Shown piece by piece: positions 1 to 6,408 of a stretch of DNA of 8,698 nt. Position 1 is the stretch's first letter. The number at the start of each line of letters is the position of its first letter. Under the pieces are notes generated by a model that was not told the DNA's origin, ran no database searches, and saw only the letters and a list, made by a program, of their open reading frames with translations. The stretch spans positions 1-8,698 of the forward strand of contig JAUXDG010000103.1 of NCBI GenBank assembly GCA_030618475.1, given 5' to 3'. Origin of the DNA: Gammaproteobacteria bacterium (lineage in GTDB: Bacteria; Pseudomonadota; Gammaproteobacteria; DSM-19610). Both the position numbers and the translations under genes were made by a program.

Positions 1-517
1 TAAGACCGCTTGGCCTCCGACTTGGATCAGCGTCATCCCAGCGCTGATTGTCTTCATCCCACTTTTTCCGGAACAGTACCGGTAACAGCTTTTCATCCTT
101 GATGAATTGTTCGGTAATCAGACGGGACTTGAGCGTCGCGATGGCCTCATTTTTTCGGCCTCCGCGTTCCACGTTAACGCCGGCCAGTGCGGCAATACCA
201 CTGAACTCGCCCAGCTGTGCAGCGAAGCGACTGTTGTTATCCCGCTCTGTCACAGGTGCGATCAGGACCTCGGCCCGGTAAACCGGCGTCATCAGCAGGG
301 CAAGCAGGGTTGACGCCAGCGTGCAAAGGACGGTAACGCCAACAATCATCCATTTGTATCGGACGAGAATGCGCCAGATGTCGAAGAGACTGATTTCCTC
401 CTCCACAGCGGGGTAGGCGTATTCGGCGAATACAGGCCCTTGCCCTGCCCCTGGCACCAGGCGGTCGGGATGGGACTGCCCGCCGCTGCCGTTGACACGT
501 TTTTCAGTCGGCTTCAT
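1..517 (-). CDS. Wzz-type polysaccharide co-polymerase / chain-length determinant, N-terminal part (gene runs off the window)
   Basis: Reading the minus strand from the ATG at 517 gives 172 residues with no stop before the window edge. Residues 1-42 are a polar cytoplasmic tail. Residues 43-55 (ISLFDIWRILVRY) are the usual Wzz lead-in, followed by a membrane segment at about 56-76 and then TPVYRAEVLIAPV, the typical start of the periplasmic Wzz domain. Proteins of this family sit in the inner membrane as oligomers and set the length of O-antigen or capsule chains, working with a Wzy polymerase and, for capsules, with a Wza-type exporter. The ATG overlaps the TGA of the export-protein gene by one base. 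No clear Shine-Dalgarno sequence precedes it, so translational coupling is likely. A hairpin with a U-tract lies immediately upstream. The missing C-terminus prevents deciding between a plain chain-length protein (PCP-1) and a form with a fused tyrosine kinase (PCP-2a). The pairing resembles otnA-otnB of Vibrio cholerae O139, which I recall from general knowledge. Confidence 0.88.
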   Translation of the reverse strand, partial: MKPTEKRVNGSGGQSHPDRLVPGAGQGPVFAEYAYPAVEEEISLFDIWRILVRYKWMIVGVTVLCTLASTLLALLMTPVYRAEVLIAPVTERDNNSRFAAQLGEFSGIAALAGVNVERGGRKNEAIATLKSRLITEQFIKDEKLLPVLFRKKWDEDNQRWDDADPSRRPSGL

Positions 518-3198
518 CAAAAAACGCCAACCGCATTGGCGGCTGCCGCGGCTAATCCGAGCTGGAAGATGATCTGACTGACGCTGGTCCACAAGGCAAT
601 CGGCCGGACACGGTCCACGTCCAGCGGCACGATAATGGTGTCCCCGGGCTTGATATCGTCCGCCCTGCCCACCCTGATCCAGGGTGTCTCCGTCACCACG
701 CTGCCATCCGCACGGACCACATAGACGTTACGGTCATCCGCCTTGCGGGTCGTTCCACCGCTCATTTTCACATATTGGTGGCGATCCAGGCCTCGCTTGT
801 ACAGGTGTGAAGTGGGATAAAACACCTCGCCGGTCACCATGACCTCCTGGGTAATCGGCGGAATATAAAGCCGGTCACCATCCGCCAGGGTCACGTCATA
901 CTGGCTGCGCCGGCCACCGCTGGTATCGGTGATCAACCGCGGCAGATCGATGACCAGGCGCCCGGTCGGTTCCACAGCCCGGAGCTGCTCCCCGAGCTCT
1001 CGCACAACACCCAGGGACTGTGCTTTTCCACCCTCTTCCTGCGCCAGTTTGAGGGACAGGGCGGCCAGGTCTGCTTCCAGGCGCTGGCTCAACTCAGCCA
1101 GCCGTTCCTTCTCCCGCTCACGCAGGTCGTCGCGCAGAAAGAGCGCACCCTCCGTGAATGCCATGTCGGTGACGCCCCCGGCCCGCTCGATCAGCTTGCT
1201 GAGCTGTTCGCCACGCGAAATCGGGTAGACACCGGGAAAGCGCACCTCACCCTTTATCTCTACCGTGGCCGCAGCCACCCATTCGGGCAGGCGCTTGACG
1301 TGCAGATCGTCGTAAGGACGCAAGGCGAGATCGGCGACCTGCACCCCTTTGAGGATCTGCGCGAGCTCCACGGAGACATGATCAACTTCGCGATAGCTGC
1401 CATCGATCACCTCATAACGGGTCAGTTCCGCACCCAGCGCATAGGCCTCCTCTCCCAGGCCGCCTCCGGCCCTGATCAGATCGCTGATCTTCATGCGCGC
1501 CTCCAGCGGGTAATCACCCGGCTGTCGCACCAGGCCGACGACACTGACCACCTGCGTGGGCTGCTGAAAGGTTGCCTGCGCCTGCAGATCCTCAATCAGT
1601 GGTTCGACGATTTCAGTGCGGTCCTCGATAAAGCTGAACAGGATGAGTTCGTCACGTGATTCGAGCTCAACGTTGTATTCCGACGCGGGATCCTTGAGCG
1701 CTTTGCCCGGCTGCACGGAAAATATCTTGAGCCGGTGATCGGGCTTCAGCTCGCGCCTGACCAGGGCATAATCCAGATCCGGTCTCGGCAACAGATCATT
1801 CTCGATGGACGGAATGAGGTCGGTGACACGCATACCCGGGCGCCACTGGTAGCCGCCCGGCCGCTGCACATGCCCCGACAGCAGGACGATATCTTCCATC
1901 TTCTCGAGGATGGAAAAGACGCGCAGCACATCACCGCCCTGAACACGGGCCCGCAGACCCGCCTTTTGACTGATATCCACATCGATCAGCGTGCGCTCGC
2001 CACGTTTACTGATGCGTTCGATCTGGGAAGCCTGCGGATAGGCGGTCGGCAACAGGCCGCCGGCCAGCGACAACATCTGCTCCACCGAACTTTCCTTGCG
2101 CAATTCGTAGATGGCCGGGCGCCGCACCTCCCCGGCCATACCCACGGAGGAACCCGCGGGTGGAACAAAAATCACATCACCCGGTTGCAGGCGTACATCG
2201 CCGCTGGTATCACCACGTAACAGCAGGTCGTAGAGATCCATGCGCGCCACCAGCTTGCCGCGGCGTTTCAACTGGATATTGCGCAGTGACCCGATGGGCT
2301 TGACACCACCGCTGACAAACAGGGCATTGGTCATGGTGGACAGTGCGCTCACCGTGTAGGAACCCGGCTGATTGACGTCACCGAGAATGAATACCCGTAT
2401 GGAACGCAAGCGGCCCATGGTGATATTGGCCTTCTCGCCGATCATCTGTTCTTCAATACGGGCCTTGAGCACCTGCTTCATTTCGTGGAAAGTGAGCCCG
2501 GCGACCGAGACCGGCCCTATCCCGGGAAATTGCAGAATACCCTCGCGTGTAATCACCAGGTCGTACTGGGCAGACTCCTTACCGAAGAGTTGAATCTGCA
2601 CCGTGTCGCCGGGGCCGACGATGTAATCGGCATCCATGGGAATGTCGGTGGCCGGTGCAAAGGTTGTCGGCACGCCGGCGAACAGGTCGTAGCCGAAACG
2701 CTCGAGCGGCGTTTCCACCTCGTCGGCCTGTGCTTTCTCCACCCCGCCCCGATCCCGCTGTGTCTCTGCACGCCCCATCGGGTCAGCCCGGTCATCGGCA
2801 ATGTCGCCCTTATGTCTGTCTCCGTTACGTCTGGCATCCGCAGCACTGCCGCCGCGTCTGTCTCCGTTACGCCTGACATCCGCAGCACTGCCGCTGCGTC
2901 TGTCATCCAGAATGCTGCCAGTACGTCTGTCTTCCCGGGACTCCAGAGGCATGACCAGCCGGGGCGCCTCAAGTGGCTGCTCATCCACCTTGTCTTGCTG
3001 TTGTTGATCGACAGCTTTCATAATTGCTGCACGCTGTTCCGGCGTCAGGCGCTGGAAGCGCCTGATTTCCTCCTGCGTCGGGGATTGCGCAAAAACCGAT
3101 GCCGCCGCAATCAGAAAACAGGTGGCAACCAGGTAGTTAATACATTGTTTCATCGCCTCAGACCCGAATGCTGTTCGATTTCTACGATCCAAATCCAC
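517..3198 (-). CDS. Large multi-SLBB outer-membrane polysaccharide export protein (Wza/OtnA type)
   Basis: A protein of up to 893 residues, much longer than Wza (about 380). A signal peptide spans about residues 16-37 (MKQCINYLVATCFLIAAA, cleavage near VFA/QS). A charged tandem repeat occupies 92-137. A polysaccharide-export domain starts at about 190 with DYIVGPGDTVQIQLFG. SLBB-like modules begin near 267, 353, 437, 551, 645 and 786, most with a G-x-V-x-x-P-G-x-Y core. A charged, heptad-like stretch at about 690-742 looks like a coiled coil inserted before the last module. The C-terminus (about 866-893) is a hydrophobic helix that could form the membrane-spanning helical pore, as in Wza. The family carries capsule or exopolysaccharide through periplasm and outer membrane. 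Unlike Wza, no lipobox cysteine is seen at the cleavage site. Two starts are possible: GTG at 3198 with GAGGA six bases upstream, or ATG at 3153, which begins exactly at the signal peptide but has GAGG only two bases away. The upstream YjbH-type gene ends 12 nt before the GTG. Confidence 0.93.
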   Translation of the reverse strand: MDLDRRNRTAFGSEAMKQCINYLVATCFLIAAASVFAQSPTQEEIRRFQRLTPEQRAAIMKAVDQQQQDKVDEQPLEAPRLVMPLESREDRRTGSILDDRRSGSAADVRRNGDRRGGSAADARRNGDRHKGDIADDRADPMGRAETQRDRGGVEKAQADEVETPLERFGYDLFAGVPTTFAPATDIPMDADYIVGPGDTVQIQLFGKESAQYDLVITREGILQFPGIGPVSVAGLTFHEMKQVLKARIEEQMIGEKANITMGRLRSIRVFILGDVNQPGSYTVSALSTMTNALFVSGGVKPIGSLRNIQLKRRGKLVARMDLYDLLLRGDTSGDVRLQPGDVIFVPPAGSSVGMAGEVRRPAIYELRKESSVEQMLSLAGGLLPTAYPQASQIERISKRGERTLIDVDISQKAGLRARVQGGDVLRVFSILEKMEDIVLLSGHVQRPGGYQWRPGMRVTDLIPSIENDLLPRPDLDYALVRRELKPDHRLKIFSVQPGKALKDPASEYNVELESRDELILFSFIEDRTEIVEPLIEDLQAQATFQQPTQVVSVVGLVRQPGDYPLEARMKISDLIRAGGGLGEEAYALGAELTRYEVIDGSYREVDHVSVELAQILKGVQVADLALRPYDDLHVKRLPEWVAAATVEIKGEVRFPGVYPISRGEQLSKLIERAGGVTDMAFTEGALFLRDDLREREKERLAELSQRLEADLAALSLKLAQEEGGKAQSLGVVRELGEQLRAVEPTGRLVIDLPRLITDTSGGRRSQYDVTLADGDRLYIPPITQEVMVTGEVFYPTSHLYKRGLDRHQYVKMSGGTTRKADDRNVYVVRADGSVVTETPWIRVGRADDIKPGDTIIVPLDVDRVRPIALWTSVSQIIFQLGLAAAAANAVGVF
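519..541 (-). terminator. Hairpin plus six-U tract at the end of the export-protein gene; possible intrinsic terminator or attenuator
   Basis: On the minus strand CGCCAA and TTGGCG pair perfectly as a 6-bp stem (541-536 with 530-525) around the loop TGCGG. Six T (524-519) follow immediately, then the stop codon TGA and the ATG of the Wzz-type gene. This is the layout of a short rho-independent terminator. It lies inside the last codons of the export-protein gene (A-N-A-V-G-V-F-stop). Ribosomes finishing that gene would cover it, so any effect should depend on translation. The stem is short, and the arrangement could be a by-product of the coding sequence. Confidence 0.4.
2788..2925 (-). repeat. 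In-frame tandem repeat (27, 42, 42, 27 bp units) in the export-protein gene
   Basis: Two adjacent 42-bp units (2815-2856 and 2857-2898) differ at only three positions by eye. They encode RSGSAADVRRNGDR and RGGSAADARRNGDR. They are flanked on each side by a shorter 27-bp degenerate unit (2899-2925 encoding RTGSILDDR, and 2788-2814 encoding HKGDIADDR), each lacking the equivalent of 15 bp. All unit lengths are multiples of three, so copy-number changes keep the frame. The segment is Arg/Asp/Gly/Ser-rich and probably disordered. It lies between the signal peptide region and the polysaccharide-export domain. Confidence 0.85.
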
Positions 3199-3204
3199 GC
3201 ATTA

Positions 3205-3209
3205 TCCTC
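3205..3209 (-). promoter_or_regulatory. Ribosome binding site supporting the GTG start of the export-protein gene
   Basis: GAGGA on the minus strand lies six bases before the GTG at 3198, just after the TGA of the YjbH-type gene. Its spacing is better than that of GAGG before the internal ATG at 3153 (two bases). It therefore favours the upstream start, although the signal peptide would then carry 15 extra N-terminal residues. Confidence 0.55.
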
Positions 3210-3210
3210 G

Positions 3211-5319
3211 TCATTGCCCAAGCTGGCTGGACACGCCATAGTCGGTATTATCCAGCATCAGGGTACGCTCGAAACTAGTGTACAGGTCACCCGGCGAAAC
3301 CACCATTTGACCCACGTCGCGGGTCCACGGCCTTATGGAAAAATTACTGCGCGCCTTGGTGTCTTTGGTGAGCATGGAGCCTAACGGAATCGAGGCAAAT
3401 ATACCCTTGTCAAAGTACGGATCACCGGGGCTGCCCGGCGGCGTGTCGTCATCGCCATCGGTCAGCGTATACCAGGCGCCAAAAGTAATCCCGGAACGAA
3501 ACCGGCGTTTGAGTTCAAAGCGTACCCCCTTGTCTTTCGCCAGAAAACGCCCTGCACGCGCGGTGGCGGTCAGGCCCCAGCCCGGTAAGCGGTAATGCAC
3601 GGCACCCAGGGCAGTAACGGTATCATAGTCCCTGAACTCGAAGGCGCCATCTGTGGCCCGCTGCCGCAGCCAGTCAAGCGAGAAATCGGTCGCCCAGTTA
3701 CCCTGCTCGGGCAAGTACAGCACCTGCCCTCCGGTGCCGGCAAACATCATCTCGTAGATCCCGGCAGTCAACCGCGCATACACCCGCTCAGCCGGCTGCA
3801 GGTACTGGTTAACCAGCAGCTTCGACAGTTTGAAGCGGCCTCCACCCTGCAGGTACTGGGCGATATCAGAACGCACGTGCGGCAATGTGCTGTTGGACTC
3901 CTCCGACACGTTGCTCACGTTCTCATACAGCGATAGCCGCACGCTGCTTTCGAGAAAACGACCGGTTCCGATCTGGCGAGTGTAATTCGCCGTGGTGAAT
4001 AAATCGAAACGGGCAGCACCGTTGGGATCATTAAAGAACACACCGACATTGAACGGTACCAGCTGGAACGTGCTCAGCTCTCGGGTTTCATGCCGGAAAC
4101 TCAGCAGGTGCCCTTCGTCTGAGCGGTGTATACCGTCAACGAAGCCCGCATCGTCGTCCACCGGTAAGGCAATCTCTTCAGCCGACAGATCTGCGCTGCG
4201 CAAGGGATCGGCATAGCTGATATCGAGGTACCGATCCAGCTGGGCACGAGACAGCAGTCCATCAAAATAGCGCTGCAGCTTGTGGGTGTTGGTAAAGTGG
4301 TAGGTCAGTACCCGCATATCCTCGGCTGTATAGGTGATACGGATCGACTCCGTACCCTCGGGGCTGTGCGCCAGCAGGATACGAGCCGCCCGGCCAACAG
4401 CACGGCCGGTCAGCGAGATGCGCGTGTTGGTGAGACTGGCGCTCAGTGTATGCCCATCAAAACCAAGCCTGATATTCTTGTAGCTGCGGTCATTGAGAGT
4501 ACGCGCCAGTCTGGCAGCGTAACCTGTGTCTGCCAGCCACTGGTCGATGGCAGCTTTCGGTACTTCCTTCGTGTAAGGATCAGGCTCGTCGAGCTTGGGC
4601 ACAAACTCCTCTTTCATGAGCGGTATAGAGACATAGGTGTTCACACCCACATCATCGTCTTGCAGCGAGAGCTGGGCACCAAACCAGCCTTTCTTGTATT
4701 CAACACCATACGTCCAGCCACCTTGGCGGGAATCCGCACCCGATTCGGCAGCCCTGAAATCGCGTTTGTAGTCGTTGGCATCATATTCGACGACAAATGA
4801 AAGGTCCCTGATCCAGGGCGATCGATGGCGCATGCCGCCAAAAAAACCATTGATCCGGTCTATTCCATAACCCAGGCTGTAATCCGTATTACCCAGGCGC
4901 TTGGAAGCCACCCCGAAATAATCGACGGAAAACACGCCGGTACCGGTGAAGTCCAGCGTGCCCACCGCCACGTTCGGCCACCAGCGATCCTCTCTCAGCA
5001 ACAAGGCCTTGGCATCAAAAGCCTTATCCTTGTGGTCACCGAAACCCTGACCTAATTCGCTGGATAAACCGCGGATAATGGTATAGCGACCGGACAATTC
5101 CAAGCGCGGCAACATGCTGATGCTGGCCCATACAGGCAGATAGGGACGAAAATAACTCGCACCAACACGGAACCTGCCGTCCTCTTCAATACGGGCATCA
5201 GGCATATTTATCAAGCCAGTCTGACCCGTGGTATTGGGCTCCGCGGCGGCAAGCTTGTGAAGTCCCGAGCCCAGCATGAACACTGTGATCAACAGGTAAA
5301 CAGATTGGCGGAAAACCAT
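3211..5319 (-). CDS. YjbH/GfcD-family outer-membrane protein of exopolysaccharide/capsule secretion
   Basis: 702 residues, close to E. coli YjbH (about 700). A signal peptide spans residues 1-26 (hydrophobic core VYLLITVFMLGSGL, cleavage near AAA/EP). The mature protein opens with NTTGQTGLINMPDARIEEDG, the conserved start of the YjbH family (DUF940), in which GLI-MP-AR and the following DGRF are characteristic. The rest alternates aromatic, polar and glycine residues as expected of outer-membrane beta-strands, with no hydrophobic helices. Family members are encoded in exopolysaccharide operons (yjbEFGH) and the group 4 capsule operon (gfcABCDE), and are thought to act in the outer membrane during polymer secretion. 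The exact role is not settled. Here the gene sits directly upstream of the export-protein gene (12-nt gap), as gfcD stands next to gfcE, but no YjbE/F/G or GfcA/B/C partner is in the window. The ATG at 5319 is chosen because the signal peptide starts there. Its Shine-Dalgarno sequence is poor. A run of seven T lies in the coding strand at 4846-4840, with the frame intact. Confidence 0.9.
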   Translation of the reverse strand: MVFRQSVYLLITVFMLGSGLHKLAAAEPNTTGQTGLINMPDARIEEDGRFRVGASYFRPYLPVWASISMLPRLELSGRYTIIRGLSSELGQGFGDHKDKAFDAKALLLREDRWWPNVAVGTLDFTGTGVFSVDYFGVASKRLGNTDYSLGYGIDRINGFFGGMRHRSPWIRDLSFVVEYDANDYKRDFRAAESGADSRQGGWTYGVEYKKGWFGAQLSLQDDDVGVNTYVSIPLMKEEFVPKLDEPDPYTKEVPKAAIDQWLADTGYAARLARTLNDRSYKNIRLGFDGHTLSASLTNTRISLTGRAVGRAARILLAHSPEGTESIRITYTAEDMRVLTYHFTNTHKLQRYFDGLLSRAQLDRYLDISYADPLRSADLSAEEIALPVDDDAGFVDGIHRSDEGHLLSFRHETRELSTFQLVPFNVGVFFNDPNGAARFDLFTTANYTRQIGTGRFLESSVRLSLYENVSNVSEESNSTLPHVRSDIAQYLQGGGRFKLSKLLVNQYLQPAERVYARLTAGIYEMMFAGTGGQVLYLPEQGNWATDFSLDWLRQRATDGAFEFRDYDTVTALGAVHYRLPGWGLTATARAGRFLAKDKGVRFELKRRFRSGITFGAWYTLTDGDDDTPPGSPGDPYFDKGIFASIPLGSMLTKDTKARSNFSIRPWTRDVGQMVVSPGDLYTSFERTLMLDNTDYGVSSQLGQ

Positions 5320-5336
5320 TTAGATGCGGGTACGAG

Positions 5337-5342
5337 AATATA
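5337..5342 (-). promoter_or_regulatory. Possible weak -10 element upstream of the YjbH-type gene
   Basis: TATATT on the minus strand is a fair sigma-70 -10 match about 17 nt before the ATG at 5319. It lies between the arms of a GGTAC/GTACC inverted repeat (5351-5347 and 5333-5329). No convincing -35 is found 16-18 bases upstream, and the leader would be only about a dozen bases long. The assignment rests mainly on this being the only sizeable gap between genes in the window. Confidence 0.2.
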
Positions 5343-5401
5343 ACTTGTACCGAATGGGACGTGAGCACACTGTTGAGGAAACTCTGATCTATTAACGAAC
5401 C

Positions 5402-5427
5402 ATCGCAGGGTGCGATCGGCACACCCT
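5402..5427 (-). repeat. Overlapping hairpins in the galU-yjbH intergenic region; possible interspersed palindromic element
   Basis: Two stems share bases. ATCGCA and TGCGAT (5416-5411 with 5407-5402) form a perfect 6-bp stem around three bases. AGGGTGTG and CGCACCCT (5427-5420 with 5414-5407) form an 8-pair stem with one G-T pair and a 5-nt loop. They cannot form together. No T-run follows on the minus strand, so neither is a standard rho-independent terminator, though they may mark the end of the galU transcript. The GTAGGGTG...CACCC pattern resembles interspersed intergenic repeats I recall from other gammaproteobacterial genomes. That resemblance is from memory and was not checked. Confidence 0.45.
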
Positions 5428-5442
5428 ACAGACATTGGAATA

Positions 5443-5455
5443 CCTGAATGTCAGG
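5443..5455. repeat. Short perfect inverted repeat downstream of galU
   Basis: CCTGA and TCAGG pair around a three-base loop, about 25 nt after the galU stop codon. There is no adjacent T-run on the minus strand. With the neighbouring hairpins at 5402-5427 this is the only structure I see in the 161-nt gap besides the weak -10 candidate. Confidence 0.35.
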
Positions 5456-5480
5456 AACTTGCGAATTAACCAGAAAACAG

Positions 5481-6407
5481 TCAGGCGTGCTTCACCAGCT
5501 GCTCTATCTCGCTGCCACCCTTGCCAAAGCGCTCCCGCAGATACTCACGGAATTCCTCATTCAGCTCATCGTGTTGAAGTGCATATTCGACGGTCGCCTT
5601 CAGATAACCCAGCTTGCTGCCACAATCGTAGCGTTCGCCCTTGAATTCGTAGGCCAACACCTGCTCCTCCTTCAAGAGTGCAGCGATGGCATCGGTTAAC
5701 TGGATTTCACCACCGGCGCCTCGCGGGGTCGACTCCAGTAAATCAAAGATTCTCGGGGTAAGGATATAACGACCAACCACGGCCAGATTAGACGGTGCTT
5801 TATCCGGACTTGGTTTCTCAACAATACTGGTGACTCGGCTGAGCCCATCCGTGATGACATCTGCTTCAACTATGCCGTATTTTTCCGTGTCTTCCGGAGG
5901 AACCCTCTCGACACCCAGCACACTGCAACGATTATATTCAAAGGTCGCTGCCATTTGTGCCAAACAGGGCGTATCACCGCCATCGATCAGATCATCCGCG
6001 AGTATCACCGCAAACGGTTCGTTGCCGACAATCTGCTTTGCACACAACACAGCATGGCCCAATCCCAGCGCCTCCGCCTGCCTTACGTAGACACAGGAAA
6101 CCCCTTTAGGCACAACATTTCGAACCAGATCCAGCAGACCTGTTTTCCCTTTGCGCTCCAGCTCTGTTTCCATTTCATAATTTTTGTCGAAATGGTCTTC
6201 GATGGCCCGCTTACTGGAACTCGTTACAAATATCAGTTCGTTAACCCCGGCTGCTATCGCCTCTTCAGCGGCATACTGAATCAGCGGTTTATCCACGATG
6301 GGCAACATTTCTTTAGGGGTAGCTTTGGTTACCGGCAGGAAGCGGGTCCCCAGACCTGCGACAGGAAACACCGCTTTTTTTATCCGGATTTTGTTGTCAC
6401 TCATCAT
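5481..6407 (-). CDS. galU: UTP-glucose-1-phosphate uridylyltransferase (UDP-glucose pyrophosphorylase)
   Basis: 308 residues, the usual GalU length (about 300). The enzyme makes UDP-glucose and pyrophosphate from UTP and glucose-1-phosphate in the cytoplasm, supplying glucosyl, galactosyl and glucuronosyl donors for polysaccharides. The nucleotide-binding start VFPVAGLGTRFLPVTKATPKE is at 13-33. QAEALGLGHAV is at 110-120. LADD at 136-139 holds the metal-binding Asp. VEKP is at 196-199, GGEIQLTDAI at 232-241 and YDCGSKLGYLKA at 260-271. All are typical of GalU and argue against RmlA or GlmU. An excellent Shine-Dalgarno sequence (AAGAAGG) lies four bases before the first ATG (6407) and seven before the second (6404), so translation may begin at either. 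The upstream dehydratase stop is one base away, indicating co-transcription and probably coupled translation. Seven A (codons 8-10, I-K-K) near the start form a homopolymer, with the frame intact. Confidence 0.97.
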   Translation of the reverse strand: MMSDNKIRIKKAVFPVAGLGTRFLPVTKATPKEMLPIVDKPLIQYAAEEAIAAGVNELIFVTSSSKRAIEDHFDKNYEMETELERKGKTGLLDLVRNVVPKGVSCVYVRQAEALGLGHAVLCAKQIVGNEPFAVILADDLIDGGDTPCLAQMAATFEYNRCSVLGVERVPPEDTEKYGIVEADVITDGLSRVTSIVEKPSPDKAPSNLAVVGRYILTPRIFDLLESTPRGAGGEIQLTDAIAALLKEEQVLAYEFKGERYDCGSKLGYLKATVEYALQHDELNEEFREYLRERFGKGGSEIEQLVKHA

Positions 6408-6408
6408 T

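Noticed and set aside
1735..2220. A 161-residue plus-strand open reading frame inside the export-protein gene
   Set aside because: Antisense shadow of the SLBB region; its His/Gln/Arg-rich composition mirrors the coding strand and no family is recognisable.
2788..2925. Possible CRISPR array
   Set aside because: The repeats abut with no unique spacers, and they encode an in-frame protein repeat.
2485..3384. A 299-residue plus-strand open reading frame opposite the export-protein and YjbH-type genes
   Set aside because: It lies antisense to two well-supported genes, spans their junction and has no recognisable motif. The Cys/Arg/His-rich composition is typical of a shadow frame in GC-rich DNA.
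4282..4800. A 172-residue plus-strand open reading frame inside the YjbH-type gene
   Set aside because: It is fully antisense to a conserved gene, has no domain-like pattern, and I saw no supporting promoter.
4840..4846. Programmed frameshift site in the YjbH-type gene (seven T in the coding strand)
   Set aside because: The frame continues through the gene to the normal family length, and no stimulatory structure is evident. It is a homopolymer prone to sequencing or replication slippage at most.
5402..5455. Rho-independent terminator of galU
   Set aside because: Hairpins are present but none is followed by a T-run on the minus strand, so only a structural or repeat call is justified.
6372..6393. 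Programmed frameshift near the galU start (run of seven A)
   Set aside because: The run simply encodes I-K-K before the conserved nucleotide-binding motif, and the normal frame is complete.
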